From the NCBI GenBank assembly GCA_026003215.1, contig BPGV01000001.1:1366466-1430465 (forward strand): a stretch of DNA of 64,000 nt, read 5' to 3'. The translations under genes and the position numbers were made by a program. The notes beneath the pieces were generated by a model. That model worked only from the letters and a program-made list of their open reading frames with translations, was not told the DNA's origin and did not search any database. This document shows positions 8,958 through 18,046 of the stretch, one piece after another. The number at the start of each line of letters is the position of its first letter. Within the stretch, counting starts at the first letter, position 1. The stretch is from Bacteroidia bacterium. GTDB taxonomy: Bacteria; Bacteroidota; Bacteroidia; SpSt-205.

Positions 8958-9643
8958 ACCGCCTGATAAAAGTCCTCTCGCCGAAAGTCCGGCCACAAAA
9001 CAGGCAAAAACACAAACTCTGTGTATGCACTCTCCCACAAGAGAAAGTTACTGATGCGCTGTTCCCCACTGGTACGGATGAGGAGTTCGGGGTCGGGCAG
9101 CTCCCGCGTCCATAGATAAGAACGAAATACAGCTTCGTCTATCTCTTGGGGGGCAAGGAGTCCTTTTTGGATGGCGTCGGCTATATGGCGCACGGCTTGG
9201 AGAATGTCTTGACGCCCCCCGTAGCTGAGCGCCAATACCAGCGTGAGACGCTCCCCAGCAGCGGTGCGTTCTATGGCTTGAAGGAGGCGTTTGCGTATAG
9301 CCGGAGGCAGTTTTTCTACCATTCCAATGACTTGCAAACGCACGCCATCACGAATAAGGGCCGCTTCTTCTCGCTCTAAGGTATAGGAGAGCAGCTGCAT
9401 AAGCCCCTCCACTTCCAGAGCGGGACGCTGCCAGTTTTCGGTAGAGAAGGCATACAAGGTAAGGAAGCGCACGCCTACTTCTGCTGCGGCTTCCACGGCT
9501 TCCCGCACAGCTCGGACGGCCGAACGGTGTCCTTCTATGCGGCTTTTGCCTTGGCGCTGTGCCCACCGGCCATTCCCATCCATAATGATGGCCACATGTC
9601 GAGGCACGCGCTGGAGATCTATCTGGGCCAGGACGCTATCCAT
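8909..9643 (-). CDS. uppS: Isoprenyl (undecaprenyl) diphosphate synthase
   Basis: Cis-prenyltransferase that makes the C55 lipid carrier for peptidoglycan and O-antigen synthesis. The catalytic Asp22 lies in the conserved DGNGRWA motif; the GHRSAV, FSTENW and ELPDPELLIRTSGEQRISNFLLW motifs of the family are all intact. The ATG at 9643 shares a base with the stop of the upstream PorG-like gene (TGATG), implying coupling. The order PorG-like, uppS, bamA, ompH is a familiar Bacteroidota arrangement. Confidence 0.95.
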   Translation of the reverse strand: MDSVLAQIDLQRVPRHVAIIMDGNGRWAQRQGKSRIEGHRSAVRAVREAVEAAAEVGVRFLTLYAFSTENWQRPALEVEGLMQLLSYTLEREEAALIRDGVRLQVIGMVEKLPPAIRKRLLQAIERTAAGERLTLVLALSYGGRQDILQAVRHIADAIQKGLLAPQEIDEAVFRSYLWTRELPDPELLIRTSGEQRISNFLLWESAYTEFVFLPVLWPDFRREDFYQAVWEYQRRERRFGRVPT

Positions 9644-10506
9644 CAACGAAACTTAGGGCACCTGTCGCCCGGGTCAATAATATAAGTCACACTGAATCCC
9701 GTATAGACATACCAATCCTTTTGGTTGACAAAGCCCCGCACGTCGTTAGACTCATACCCGCTACTACCCTGAGCACGATATCCGCTTCTATCGGAAAGCT
9801 CAGCTGCAATAGGTCCCATTTGCGCCAGCATGAGGTCAGGCGGCGGATACCGATCACTTACATCATCCAAATAGTCGGTGAAGGTCTTCCGCAGCCCAAG
9901 CTCAAACCATAAATCCCAGCGGGTAGCAAGAGTCCACCGCGCGCCTATCCCCATTGGAATAGACACCTGGGTAAGCGCATACGGCTTAGGATAGGTACGG
10001 GTAGGGTCGTTTAAGAACTGCCCTTCCGTCCCCAACGGCTGCAAACGGTACCAGTTTCCATCGCTGGCCTTGGCCTTAGGATCAAAGTTGAAGATAGCTA
10101 CACCCGCAAAAATGAGCGGAGAAAACTTCGGACGGAAGCGATACAGTCGCGGCGAGGCAAAAAACTCATACATAAACTGCAAACTAAACTCCGTAATGTG
10201 CGAACGGAAATGCAAGTTCCGCCACTTCCTAAAACGATCTACACTCACGGAGTCAGCAGCTCCCATCCACCCTTGCACGAAGCCCAATCGGGCCCGCAAA
10301 TGGGGATGGAAGTTATAAATAAGATTGAACCCGAAGCCCGGCTTAGTAAACTTGAGGGTAAAATCATCGTCCAGGTCGCCTTTGTAGTTTGTAATGCCTA
10401 CCGAAGGACCCAAAGCTAAGTAGCTTTTATAGGCTCCGCGTTGAGCCCAGAGAGCGCCTCCTCCCCCTAAAATGAAGAGGCAGATGCACCCAATAAAGTA
10501 GCGCAT
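9643..10506 (-). CDS. PorG-like / DUF6089 outer-membrane beta-barrel protein
   Basis: A 287-residue secreted outer-membrane barrel protein with signal peptide MRYFIGCICLFILGGGGALWAQ. Diagnostic DUF6089 features are the start of the mature part (LALGPSVGITNYKGDLDDD), the central FSPLIFAGVAIFNFDPKA segment and the final KDWYVYTGFSVTYII strand. PorG of Porphyromonas, a type IX secretion component that binds the PorK/PorN ring, belongs to this family; that this protein has the same job is inference. Its position before uppS and bamA is typical. A degenerate element TTACTTTG lies 4 nt upstream of the ATG. Confidence 0.82.
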   Translation of the reverse strand: MRYFIGCICLFILGGGGALWAQRGAYKSYLALGPSVGITNYKGDLDDDFTLKFTKPGFGFNLIYNFHPHLRARLGFVQGWMGAADSVSVDRFRKWRNLHFRSHITEFSLQFMYEFFASPRLYRFRPKFSPLIFAGVAIFNFDPKAKASDGNWYRLQPLGTEGQFLNDPTRTYPKPYALTQVSIPMGIGARWTLATRWDLWFELGLRKTFTDYLDDVSDRYPPPDLMLAQMGPIAAELSDRSGYRAQGSSGYESNDVRGFVNQKDWYVYTGFSVTYIIDPGDRCPKFR

Positions 10507-10546
10507 GGGACAAAGTAAAGAAGTTTCGTTCGGTTTTTCGCAAGGG

Positions 10547-11137
10547 TCAGGCTGGAGTAGGGAAAGCCTCTGGAAACCGGGCTCCTGCCCATATCGTATG
10601 CGGAGGCCAGCGCCAGCGCCGCACTTCGGCCAGACGCTCCGACAAACGTTCGCCTACCCATCGCGCTTGCGCCGGCAGAAGCACATTCCAAAATATAAGG
10701 CCCTCCCTTGCAAGTAAAGAAACGGCCGTATCTACAAACCGCTGGCTCAGAAGCGTCTCAGGGATGCTTTCTTCTTCAAATGCATCTACAAATATCCCGC
10801 TGTATTCCCCATAGAGCTGATGGATAGTCTCTGCAGCATCTCCGAGTACCACCTCATAAGCAAGGGGAAGCGCACAGTGGGCCTCTTGCAGGGCTACCAT
10901 CTCGGCGTACTTTTCCAGCACGGTCACTTGGGGAAGGGGAGGGGTCGCCGTGGAAGCGAGGATTTGCATCAGCGATGCGCCCATTCCGACCAAGAGCACG
11001 CGCTCCCACGGCTGTCCCTCTAACCCAAACGCCTGAAAAGCTTCTTGCCAGGCCATTTTGAGCCGGCCCCCCACATAACAGACCCGCTCGCCTTCAATCA
11101 TCCATGCGCCCCGAACCTTGCGTGCCCGAAACCTCAT
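10547..11137 (-). CDS. Spermidine synthase-like methyltransferase-fold protein
   Basis: A 196-residue Rossmann-fold protein resembling polyamine aminopropyltransferases: a VLLVGMGASLMQIL nucleotide-binding strand-loop, an acidic strand end (VTVLEKYAEMV), and VVLGDAAETIHQLYGEYSGIFVDAF. It is shorter than real SpeE (about 280 residues) and lacks the full N-terminal beta domain, so substrate and activity are open. It starts in an ATGA overlap with the smc stop and ends 40 nt before the PorG-like gene, so it is part of the long minus-strand run. Confidence 0.65.
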   Translation of the reverse strand: MRFRARKVRGAWMIEGERVCYVGGRLKMAWQEAFQAFGLEGQPWERVLLVGMGASLMQILASTATPPLPQVTVLEKYAEMVALQEAHCALPLAYEVVLGDAAETIHQLYGEYSGIFVDAFEEESIPETLLSQRFVDTAVSLLAREGLIFWNVLLPAQARWVGERLSERLAEVRRWRWPPHTIWAGARFPEAFPTPA

Positions 11138-14100
11138 GCCGCAGCCACTGCTTCCTGGGCTACTTTGAGGTCCACTACAAGCACGGTACTGACGCCTGGC
11201 TCGGGCATGGTCACCCCGAAAAGCTGCTCACAGTACGACATCGTCACCTTATTATGCGTAATGACAATGAGGGGGGTTTCTTGGGAAAAGCGCACCAAGA
11301 GCTGCCCAAACTTGTGCGTGTTTACATCATCTAAGGGCGCATCTACCTCATCTAAGACACATAAAGCTGAAGGACGCACGGCAAAAGTGGCAAAAAGCAG
11401 GGCAATCGCTGTCAGGGCTTTTTCCCCACCGGAAAGTTGCTGGAGGGACAGGGGTTTTTTGCCCTTAGGACGGGCGATAATCTCTATCTCACTGGTGAGC
11501 GGCTCTTCTGGTCGTACCAAGATAAGGTCACAGGTATCCCCTTCGGCAAATAGTCCTTGAAAAAGCGCAATAAAGCGTTCTCGCACAGCCGCAAAGGCCT
11601 CTAAGAAGCGCGCACAAGCTTCCTGGTCCAGCGAATGAATAAGGGCCTTCAGTTGGGTAAGGGTCTCTGTGATATCGGTTTTTTGGGTAAGCAGCTCGGC
11701 CTGGCGTCCCAGCAGCTGCTCCAAAAGGGCCGCTGCTTCAAAGTTAAGCTCGCCTAAGGCGACTATCTCCTCTTTGAGTTGGGTGAGACGCTGCTCAACC
11801 CATTCTGCTTTTAGGCGGGACGAAGGAGGAGCTGGGAGCTCCGTTAGCGAAACTTCAGCTTCTACTTCTGCTCGTTGGCGCAAAAGGGCATACTTCTGCT
11901 CCAGCTCTGCCAGACGCATCTCCCCGCGGGCTATGCTCTGCTGCACAGCTTCCTTGTCTTTTTGAAGGGAAGCCCATTCCACCCGCAGACGGGAAAGTTC
12001 TGACTCAATGGCCTTTTGCTGTCCGCGCAGCTCTTCTACACGCGCTTTTAGGGCTTCTATTTTGGGCCCAATCTCGGATAGTTCTGCCGCTATCTGGGCC
12101 AGCCGCTGCTCCGCTTTGGTCTTGTCTCTTTGGGTCTCCTTTTGACGCTCTTCGGCCGCTAAGGCCCCCCGATGCACCTGCTCTACCTGCTGCAAAATAA
12201 GCTTATAGGCTCGTTCTACGCTCTGCAGCTCACTCTCCTGCTGGGCGAGGAAAAACTTTCGCTCAGAAAGCTCCTGGGAAGCCTGGTTATACTGGCTTTG
12301 TAGGATACGCAAGTGCTCTTGCAGCTGGGTTAGCGCTGCTTCCTGTTCCGTTAGTTGAGCCTCTAAAGCTTGAAGCTGCGGGGCGATTTGTTGTATTTCT
12401 TTGAGCTTAGCCTCCCGCTGCTGCACATATTGGTGAGCTTCTCGCTCAAGTGTCTGCAAGCGCTTTTCCATCTCTTCCCGACGCACTTGTAGAGTGGAAA
12501 GGGTTTTTTCCTGCTGGGCATAGGCAGCTTCCCTCTCTCGGAGGAGCCGCTGATACCGCTCCAAGGGCAGCCGGCGCAGCTCCCTCTCTATATGCTCTAC
12601 ATAGAAGCGCAGGAGGTCCTTACGCTTCTCCCACAGGCGTTCCTCGGCTTGTAAGCGCTGGATACGATGCGGTAGGCCTATATGCGCTGTGGAGGAGTCC
12701 GACAGGTAGTACAAGCACCCATCCGGCAAATATATCTTACGACCCGTGGGGTCTATGCGGCGCCCTTTTTCTGGCATGCCTTCTCCGACCTCCACATCTC
12801 CCCACAGATAGGTTGCCAGCCCTGCAAAGTCCTCCAGTTCTTGAAAGCGCGCACTCCACCCTTTTCGCTCCGCCGCAGAAGAGCTATATATCCGCACACA
12901 GAAAAACCCTTCCTTACTCTCTTTCAAAAGGGCTTCCAACCGCTCCATCTCCTCTTTTGAGCGCACCCATAGGGTAGGGAGTTCGGTCCGCAGAAGGGTG
13001 GCTAAGAACACCATGTCGTTCCCCTCTGCAAAGAAGATATCTTCGGTGCGCCAGAAAACCACTTCTCGCTTTTGCCGTAGCTCTCCTAAAAACTTAGGAA
13101 GGCCTTCCGTCTGGGCAAATAAGGCTTCTAATGCTTTTCGTTGCGAAGCCAGCCCTTGGAGGGTAGCCTCTACTTTCCGGGCTGTGGTACGCAGGCGTTC
13201 CTGCTGCCCCAAAAGCGCTGTTTTGTACGCATTCAGCGCGTGGAGCTGATGGCGCCATTGGGCTACTTCCTGCGCGAGGGCAGCTTGCCCCTCCAGTAGC
13301 TGCCTTCTTTCCTCTTCCAGACGCATAAGCTGCGCCTGTAGATGGACTCGCTCACTTCCTATGCTTTGAAGCCTCTCTTCTATCGGCTCTAAGGCAGCTC
13401 TAAGCTCATTCGTACGACTTTGTAACTTATACAGCTTTTCGGCAGCATGCTTCCTTTCTTGCTCCTTAGCTTTGTAGGCGGCTTCTGCTTTTTGTATCTC
13501 TTGGCTGAGGAGGGTATGGCGAGCTTGCAGGTCAGCCAGCGCTTCCCGTTCTTTCAAAAGGAGGCTTTCTACTTGGGTGCGTTTATCCCGCAGGCGAGCT
13601 TCTTCGGCGATGAGTTCTTCTTTTTGGCGGAGGCGATACGCCTGTTCCTCGGAGAGGGCTTCCAGCTGACGAACCAGGTGTTTGTGGCGCTCTTGGAGAG
13701 CGCTTTCTTCCCGCTGGAGCTCCTGTTTCCGTCCCCGTAAGTGCTCATACGCGGCCTCTGCCAACGAAAGGGCCTCGGTAAGGTTCTCTTTTTCCAACTG
13801 CTGTATCCTTTCTTCAATCTGACGGAGGTTCTCCTCCAGCCCACTCCGCTGGCTTCGCTGGGCTTCTATCTGCGTACAAGTCTGTGCCTTTTGTTTCTCT
13901 ATGCTTTGCACCTCCTGAGCAATCCACCCTAAAAGCACTTCCTTATAAGCGTCCCGAAGCTGCCGGTACTTTTCTACCTTTTCGGCCTGCTTCTTAAGCT
14001 GTTCTATTTGCCCCTCTAACTGCCCCAAGAGCAACTCGACTTGCGCAAGGGCTTGCTCGGTTTTTTCCAGCTCAGCGAGGGCTTCTTTTTTGTGGTGGTG

Positions 14101-14592
14101 GTAGCGTTCTATGCCGGCCAGCGACTCAATGAGGGCTCGGCGGGCCCCACCCCGGTCCTGAATAAGCGCTTCTACTTGGCCTCCATCTAAGATGCTTTGT
14201 GGGGTAAGCCCCACCTGCCAGAAGTACGACAAAAAATCCTTCAGGCGCGCGGGGGAACCATTGAGGAAGTATTCACTTTCGCCGGAGCGATACACTCGGC
14301 GGGTGAAGGTAAGGCGCGGCAGCTCTGGCGAAAAGTCCTCAACTTCCAGGGAAACCTCTGCGAAAGGGAGGGGCTTCCGGCGCTGGCTACCGTTGAAAAT
14401 GAGATTTTCGGCTTTTTCTATGCGGAGGAGGCGCCCTTTCTGCTCCCCCATAATCCAGCGCAGCGCATCGGCGATATTGGACTTACCACACCCGTTAGGT
14501 CCTACTATCCCTATGAGCCGAGCGGAGAGGGGCAGCTTGACAGGGTCTGCAAAACTTTTGAACCCCCTCAGCTCTATGGAACGCAACTGCAC
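11134..14592 (-). CDS. smc: Chromosome partition protein SMC
   Basis: A 1152-residue SMC ATPase. Walker A GPNGCGKSN is at residues 31-39, long antiparallel coiled coils flank a hinge at about 500-650, and the C-terminal head carries the LSGGEKALTAIALLFA signature and Walker B (LCVLDEVDAPLDD). SMC organises and helps segregate the chromosome with ScpA/ScpB, which are not in this window. The frame is open up to 14739, but the family N-terminus (QLRSIELRGFKSFADP) directly follows a GTG at 14592. That start leaves a 4-nt gap after the DUF429 gene rather than a long overlap. Confidence 0.95.
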   Translation of the reverse strand: MQLRSIELRGFKSFADPVKLPLSARLIGIVGPNGCGKSNIADALRWIMGEQKGRLLRIEKAENLIFNGSQRRKPLPFAEVSLEVEDFSPELPRLTFTRRVYRSGESEYFLNGSPARLKDFLSYFWQVGLTPQSILDGGQVEALIQDRGGARRALIESLAGIERYHHHKKEALAELEKTEQALAQVELLLGQLEGQIEQLKKQAEKVEKYRQLRDAYKEVLLGWIAQEVQSIEKQKAQTCTQIEAQRSQRSGLEENLRQIEERIQQLEKENLTEALSLAEAAYEHLRGRKQELQREESALQERHKHLVRQLEALSEEQAYRLRQKEELIAEEARLRDKRTQVESLLLKEREALADLQARHTLLSQEIQKAEAAYKAKEQERKHAAEKLYKLQSRTNELRAALEPIEERLQSIGSERVHLQAQLMRLEEERRQLLEGQAALAQEVAQWRHQLHALNAYKTALLGQQERLRTTARKVEATLQGLASQRKALEALFAQTEGLPKFLGELRQKREVVFWRTEDIFFAEGNDMVFLATLLRTELPTLWVRSKEEMERLEALLKESKEGFFCVRIYSSSAAERKGWSARFQELEDFAGLATYLWGDVEVGEGMPEKGRRIDPTGRKIYLPDGCLYYLSDSSTAHIGLPHRIQRLQAEERLWEKRKDLLRFYVEHIERELRRLPLERYQRLLREREAAYAQQEKTLSTLQVRREEMEKRLQTLEREAHQYVQQREAKLKEIQQIAPQLQALEAQLTEQEAALTQLQEHLRILQSQYNQASQELSERKFFLAQQESELQSVERAYKLILQQVEQVHRGALAAEERQKETQRDKTKAEQRLAQIAAELSEIGPKIEALKARVEELRGQQKAIESELSRLRVEWASLQKDKEAVQQSIARGEMRLAELEQKYALLRQRAEVEAEVSLTELPAPPSSRLKAEWVEQRLTQLKEEIVALGELNFEAAALLEQLLGRQAELLTQKTDITETLTQLKALIHSLDQEACARFLEAFAAVRERFIALFQGLFAEGDTCDLILVRPEEPLTSEIEIIARPKGKKPLSLQQLSGGEKALTAIALLFATFAVRPSALCVLDEVDAPLDDVNTHKFGQLLVRFSQETPLIVITHNKVTMSYCEQLFGVTMPEPGVSTVLVVDLKVAQEAVAAA

Positions 14593-14596
14593 GGCG

Positions 14597-15193
14597 TCAA
14601 ATATACCCCCCACCGCTTGGGGAAAGCGGTGGAAAAACAGCGCGAGGCACCCATAAGCCCCCTTCGGTACCCTCCAGCACCAGCAGTTCCTCGGGAGCCA
14701 GGGTACCCATAGCCCAGCAGGTGAGCGCATCCCACTCATGCACCGAGCGCGGCTCTCCTTTGAAACCTAAACCCTTGGCCCACTCCGCTAACGGGCTTGT
14801 ATCCTTTTTATTAATCGCACGCCGGCCCGTAGGGCCAGAAACATGGCCCTGAGATAAAGCCCGATAAAAAGCCCACGGAAATGTTTCTCGGAAAGGCATG
14901 TGGGGTAGTTGTGCCTGTAAGCGTAGGGCCCGCGCGTACAGCTGACGCATGGCTGGCCAAGAGAGCGGCAGCAGCGTAATACCCCTCTGCATGAGCAGCC
15001 TGTCACAATCTCGGAAAGGCCCCTTCCCCTCCGTCAGCGGCGCATCTATCCATACCATACAAGCTTGGACGAGGGAGGCTATTATCTCTTCATCGGTGTA
15101 GCAGGTATGCACCTGTACCGTGGACCACATTTCGCCCACCGCTACCCCTGAGGGCCTTTTGGGAGAGGCCGCCAAATCTACTCCAGCCCACAC
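14597..15193 (-). CDS. DUF429 family protein (predicted RNase H-like nuclease)
   Basis: A 198-residue protein with DUF429 features: an N-terminal acidic strand (WAGVDLAASPKRPSGVAV), a second acidic motif VWIDAPL, the RDCDRLLMQRG motif, and a late HEWDALTCWAMG motif that places another Asp near the active site. The fold is thought to be RNase H-like; the substrate is unknown. The start is GTG at 15193. It sits between metG and smc with 18-nt and 4-nt gaps. Confidence 0.7.
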   Translation of the reverse strand: MWAGVDLAASPKRPSGVAVGEMWSTVQVHTCYTDEEIIASLVQACMVWIDAPLTEGKGPFRDCDRLLMQRGITLLPLSWPAMRQLYARALRLQAQLPHMPFRETFPWAFYRALSQGHVSGPTGRRAINKKDTSPLAEWAKGLGFKGEPRSVHEWDALTCWAMGTLAPEELLVLEGTEGGLWVPRAVFPPLSPSGGGYI

Positions 15194-15211
15194 CCGGAGA
15201 AAACAGAAAGA

Positions 15212-17227
15212 TTATTTGACTGGACTGCCCGGGGGCACCGGCCTTTCTGGACCTACACGCACCAGAGCTCCCCCCTCCCCCTCCGCAAATAGAAGCATCC
15301 CCTCGCTGGTAACACCTCGTAGCGTCTTGGGCGGTAAGTTAGATACCCACACAGCCTGCTGACCTATAAGGTCCTCTGGAGCATAATGCTGGGCTACCCC
15401 AGAAACCACCGTATGGAGGCCATCGTCTGCTTCTACTACAAGCTTGAGCAGTTTATCCGCTTTGGGCACCCGCTCCGCCGCACGAATGGTAACCACTTTC
15501 AGGCACACCTTCTGAAACTCTTCTATGGAAATCCCAGGAATGGGTCCCGTAGAAGGCTCCTTAGGGGCTTTTATCTCTTCCTGCATAGGCAAAAGCTGCG
15601 AACGGATAGTATGAAGCTCCTCTGGAGTAAGCTTAGCCACAAGAGGAATAGGCGCCTCTCGCAGCTGGAGATGCTCCACAAGGGGAGCTGACGAGAGGAG
15701 ACGCTGCCAAGGAAAAAGTGACACCCCAAGCATTTTACGCAGAGTCGGTGCTACCTTCAGGGGGAGGAAAGGCTCCAGCAGCGTACCCATAGCCGCCAAA
15801 AGATCTCCATAAGCCGCCAGGATAGGGCGCGATTCTTGAGGCGATTTATGCCAGGGCGCAGCGTCTGTAAGCCGTTTATTGGCTTTTTGGGCCAAAGCCA
15901 AGATAACGCCGAGCGCCCCGCCAAAGTCGTAGCGTTCTATGCGCTGGCCAATCTCTTGAGCGGCTTGTACCCGGGCTTCTAACAGCTCTGCGGGCACCGA
16001 GACCTCTACCGATCCCCCATGCCGCCAGATAAGCGTAAGGACCCTATGAACCAGGTTTGTGAGGGTAGCGATGAGTTCATTATTGACCCGAGCTGCGAAC
16101 TCTTCCCATGTAAAGTCCCTATCCTGTGTCTGCGGCATAAGCGCCGTGAGCACATAGCGGAGCTCATCTATGCGCTGGGGCGCGATAGCTACATATTTAT
16201 CAATATCTATGGTCCAGCGGCGGGAAGTAGAGATTTTGCGGCCCTCTAAGTTGAGAAACTCATTAGCTGGGACATCATGGGGCAGCGTATAGCCCTCCGC
16301 CACGCCTAAGAGAATGGCCGGAAATATCAGCGTATGAAAGACGATATTGTCTTTGCCGATAAAGTGGATGATGCGGGTCTGCGGGTCTTTCCAAAAAGCT
16401 TCCCATCGTAGGGGGTCTCCAGTCTCCAAGGCCCAGCGTTTGGCGATAGAGATATAGCCTATGGGAGCCTCAAACCATACATACAATACCTTCCCAGCCA
16501 TATCTGGAAGGGGAACCGGCACCCCCCAGGGCAGGTCCCGCGTAATAGCCCGCGGCGCCAAGCCCTGCCTGAGCCAGTTTTCTATCACCGGGCCGACATT
16601 CGGCTTCCATGCTCGGCTGCGTACAAAAGCTTCCACCTGTGATTGGAGTTTGTCTAAGAGAAAGTAGTACTGGGCACTTGGACGCAGCTCAGGTGTGGCT
16701 CCCGTGAGGCGAGAGCGGGGATTGCGTAAATCTGTGGGCGCAAGCATACTCCCGCAGCGCTCACACTGGTCGCCATACGCTTCCTCAAAGCCGCAATAGG
16801 GGCAAGTGCCTACAATGTACCTATCCGGCAAAAAAACTTGCGCTTGCGGATCCCAGAACTGTTCCACGGAACGCTTTTCTCCCCAGCCTTTTTCCCATAG
16901 GCGCAGAAAAAACTGCTGGGCTGTCTCGTGGTGAAGAGGGTCTGAGGTTCGGCCGTAGTAATCCACGGAGATCCCCAGGGCGTGGAGGCTTTCTTTGAGG
17001 AGCGGATGGTATTTGGCTATGATGGCTTGGGGAGTAGTGTTTTCTTGCCAGGCGCGCAGGGTAATAGCTACGCCGTGTTCGTCGGAGCCGCAGAGGAAAA
17101 GCACTTCTTCGCCCCGCAAGCGGAGATACCGGCTAAAAATATCTGCGGGCAGGTAGGCTCCGGCAATATGGCCTATATGGAGGGGGCCATTCGCATACGG
17201 CAGTGCTGCCGTAATCAGGTAACGCAT
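15212..17227 (-). CDS. metG: Methionyl-tRNA synthetase
   Basis: A 671-residue class I synthetase. The HIGH motif is LHIGH at 16-20; the zinc knuckle has Cys at 142, 145, 155 and 158; the KMSKS loop is present as the variant KISTS at 331-335. The anticodon-binding helical domain follows, then a fused C-terminal EMAP-II-type tRNA-binding domain (about 565-671) that dimerises the enzyme. The gene begins 1 nt after the ankyrin protein stop and leads into DUF429 and smc. Confidence 0.96.
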   Translation of the reverse strand: MRYLITAALPYANGPLHIGHIAGAYLPADIFSRYLRLRGEEVLFLCGSDEHGVAITLRAWQENTTPQAIIAKYHPLLKESLHALGISVDYYGRTSDPLHHETAQQFFLRLWEKGWGEKRSVEQFWDPQAQVFLPDRYIVGTCPYCGFEEAYGDQCERCGSMLAPTDLRNPRSRLTGATPELRPSAQYYFLLDKLQSQVEAFVRSRAWKPNVGPVIENWLRQGLAPRAITRDLPWGVPVPLPDMAGKVLYVWFEAPIGYISIAKRWALETGDPLRWEAFWKDPQTRIIHFIGKDNIVFHTLIFPAILLGVAEGYTLPHDVPANEFLNLEGRKISTSRRWTIDIDKYVAIAPQRIDELRYVLTALMPQTQDRDFTWEEFAARVNNELIATLTNLVHRVLTLIWRHGGSVEVSVPAELLEARVQAAQEIGQRIERYDFGGALGVILALAQKANKRLTDAAPWHKSPQESRPILAAYGDLLAAMGTLLEPFLPLKVAPTLRKMLGVSLFPWQRLLSSAPLVEHLQLREAPIPLVAKLTPEELHTIRSQLLPMQEEIKAPKEPSTGPIPGISIEEFQKVCLKVVTIRAAERVPKADKLLKLVVEADDGLHTVVSGVAQHYAPEDLIGQQAVWVSNLPPKTLRGVTSEGMLLFAEGEGGALVRVGPERPVPPGSPVK

Positions 17228-17228
17228 G

Positions 17229-18005
17229 CTATTCCTCCGCGCCCTGTGCTTGTAACCACTCCGCTACCTCACTATGCCAGCGCTTTTCGGCGGCATAAAG
17301 GGGGGTTTCTCCCCGAGTATCCGTAGCGTTGATGTCTGCACCATGTTGTACTAAGAGTTTGACTACCCCCAAATGACCGCGGGCAGCCGCTTCGTGTAAG
17401 GGCGTGCGTCCTTCTTTATCGCGGGCATTTACGTGGGCGCCCCGTGCTAAAAGAAGCTGCACCATCTCCCCATTTCCTGTAATAGCCGCCCAGTGGATGG
17501 GTTGAAGACCTTTATGTGTAGCTGCTTGCAAAGAGGCCCCACACGCTAAAAGGTATTCCACCACAGGCAAGTGGCCATTATACACAGCCAAGTGAAGGGG
17601 CGTAGAACCATTTTCATTAGCTACATCCACGAGAGCCCCCCGTCTGCACAGGACCTTTACGATTTCCAGATGCCCGCCATGAGCTGCTACATGAAGCGGT
17701 CGCGCCCCCGTGAGGCTTGCCGCATTCACATCGGCGCCGCTGTCTAAGAGAAACTCTACCATTTCTTTTTGGCCAGAGCGAACCGCATAATGGAGCGGCG
17801 TCTCATTATTTTGGTCGCAGTCATTGGGCGAGAGGCCTTTTTCTATGAGCCACTGGGCAATCGGAGTCGCCCCCGCTCGGGCTGCCCAGTGAAGCAAAGT
17901 AGCTTCATTTGCATCCCGCAAGAAAAGCTCTTCCAGGGTCCCCAGCCGCGCTTGCAGGGCAGCCAGATCCCCCGCTTGTACATAACTCTGTATCTCAGCA
18001 TCCAT
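17229..18005 (-). CDS. Ankyrin-repeat protein
   Basis: About 258 residues made almost entirely of about seven ankyrin repeats (recurring TPLHxA and hLLxxGA units; for example GRTPLHEAAARGHLGVVKLL). There is no signal peptide, so it is probably a cytoplasmic protein-protein interaction scaffold with unknown partners. I choose ATG 18005 (MDAEIQSYVQ) over an in-frame ATG at 18041, because a TAnnTTTG element at 18027-18034 lies between them and would put the longer start upstream of transcription. It heads the long run into metG. Confidence 0.85.
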   Translation of the reverse strand: MDAEIQSYVQAGDLAALQARLGTLEELFLRDANEATLLHWAARAGATPIAQWLIEKGLSPNDCDQNNETPLHYAVRSGQKEMVEFLLDSGADVNAASLTGARPLHVAAHGGHLEIVKVLCRRGALVDVANENGSTPLHLAVYNGHLPVVEYLLACGASLQAATHKGLQPIHWAAITGNGEMVQLLLARGAHVNARDKEGRTPLHEAAARGHLGVVKLLVQHGADINATDTRGETPLYAAEKRWHSEVAEWLQAQGAEE

Positions 18006-18015
18006 AGGCGGGGCG

Positions 18016-18023
18016 TATCTTTG
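18016..18023 (+). promoter_or_regulatory. TAnnTTTG (-7) element for nuoK-plsC-gatC
   Basis: Reads TATCTTTG, 23 nt before the nuoK ATG, so a short 5' leader is expected. It faces the minus-strand element at 18027-18034 only 3 nt away. Confidence 0.5.
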
Positions 18024-18026
18024 CGG

Positions 18027-18034
18027 CAAAAATA
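18027..18034 (-). promoter_or_regulatory. TAnnTTTG (-7) element for the ankyrin-metG run
   Basis: Reads TATTTTTG on the minus strand, 21 nt before the ATG at 18005. Confidence 0.5.
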
Positions 18035-18046
18035 CGCACATTCTCC

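Noticed and set aside
11669-12977. Long plus-strand open frames inside smc
   Set aside because: They are shadows of the coiled-coil codon usage; no family features, starts or context support them.
14593-14739. N-terminal extension of smc up to an upstream ATG at 14739
   Set aside because: The extra residues are Trp/Cys-rich and unlike SMC, overlap the DUF429 gene, and the family start follows the GTG at 14592.
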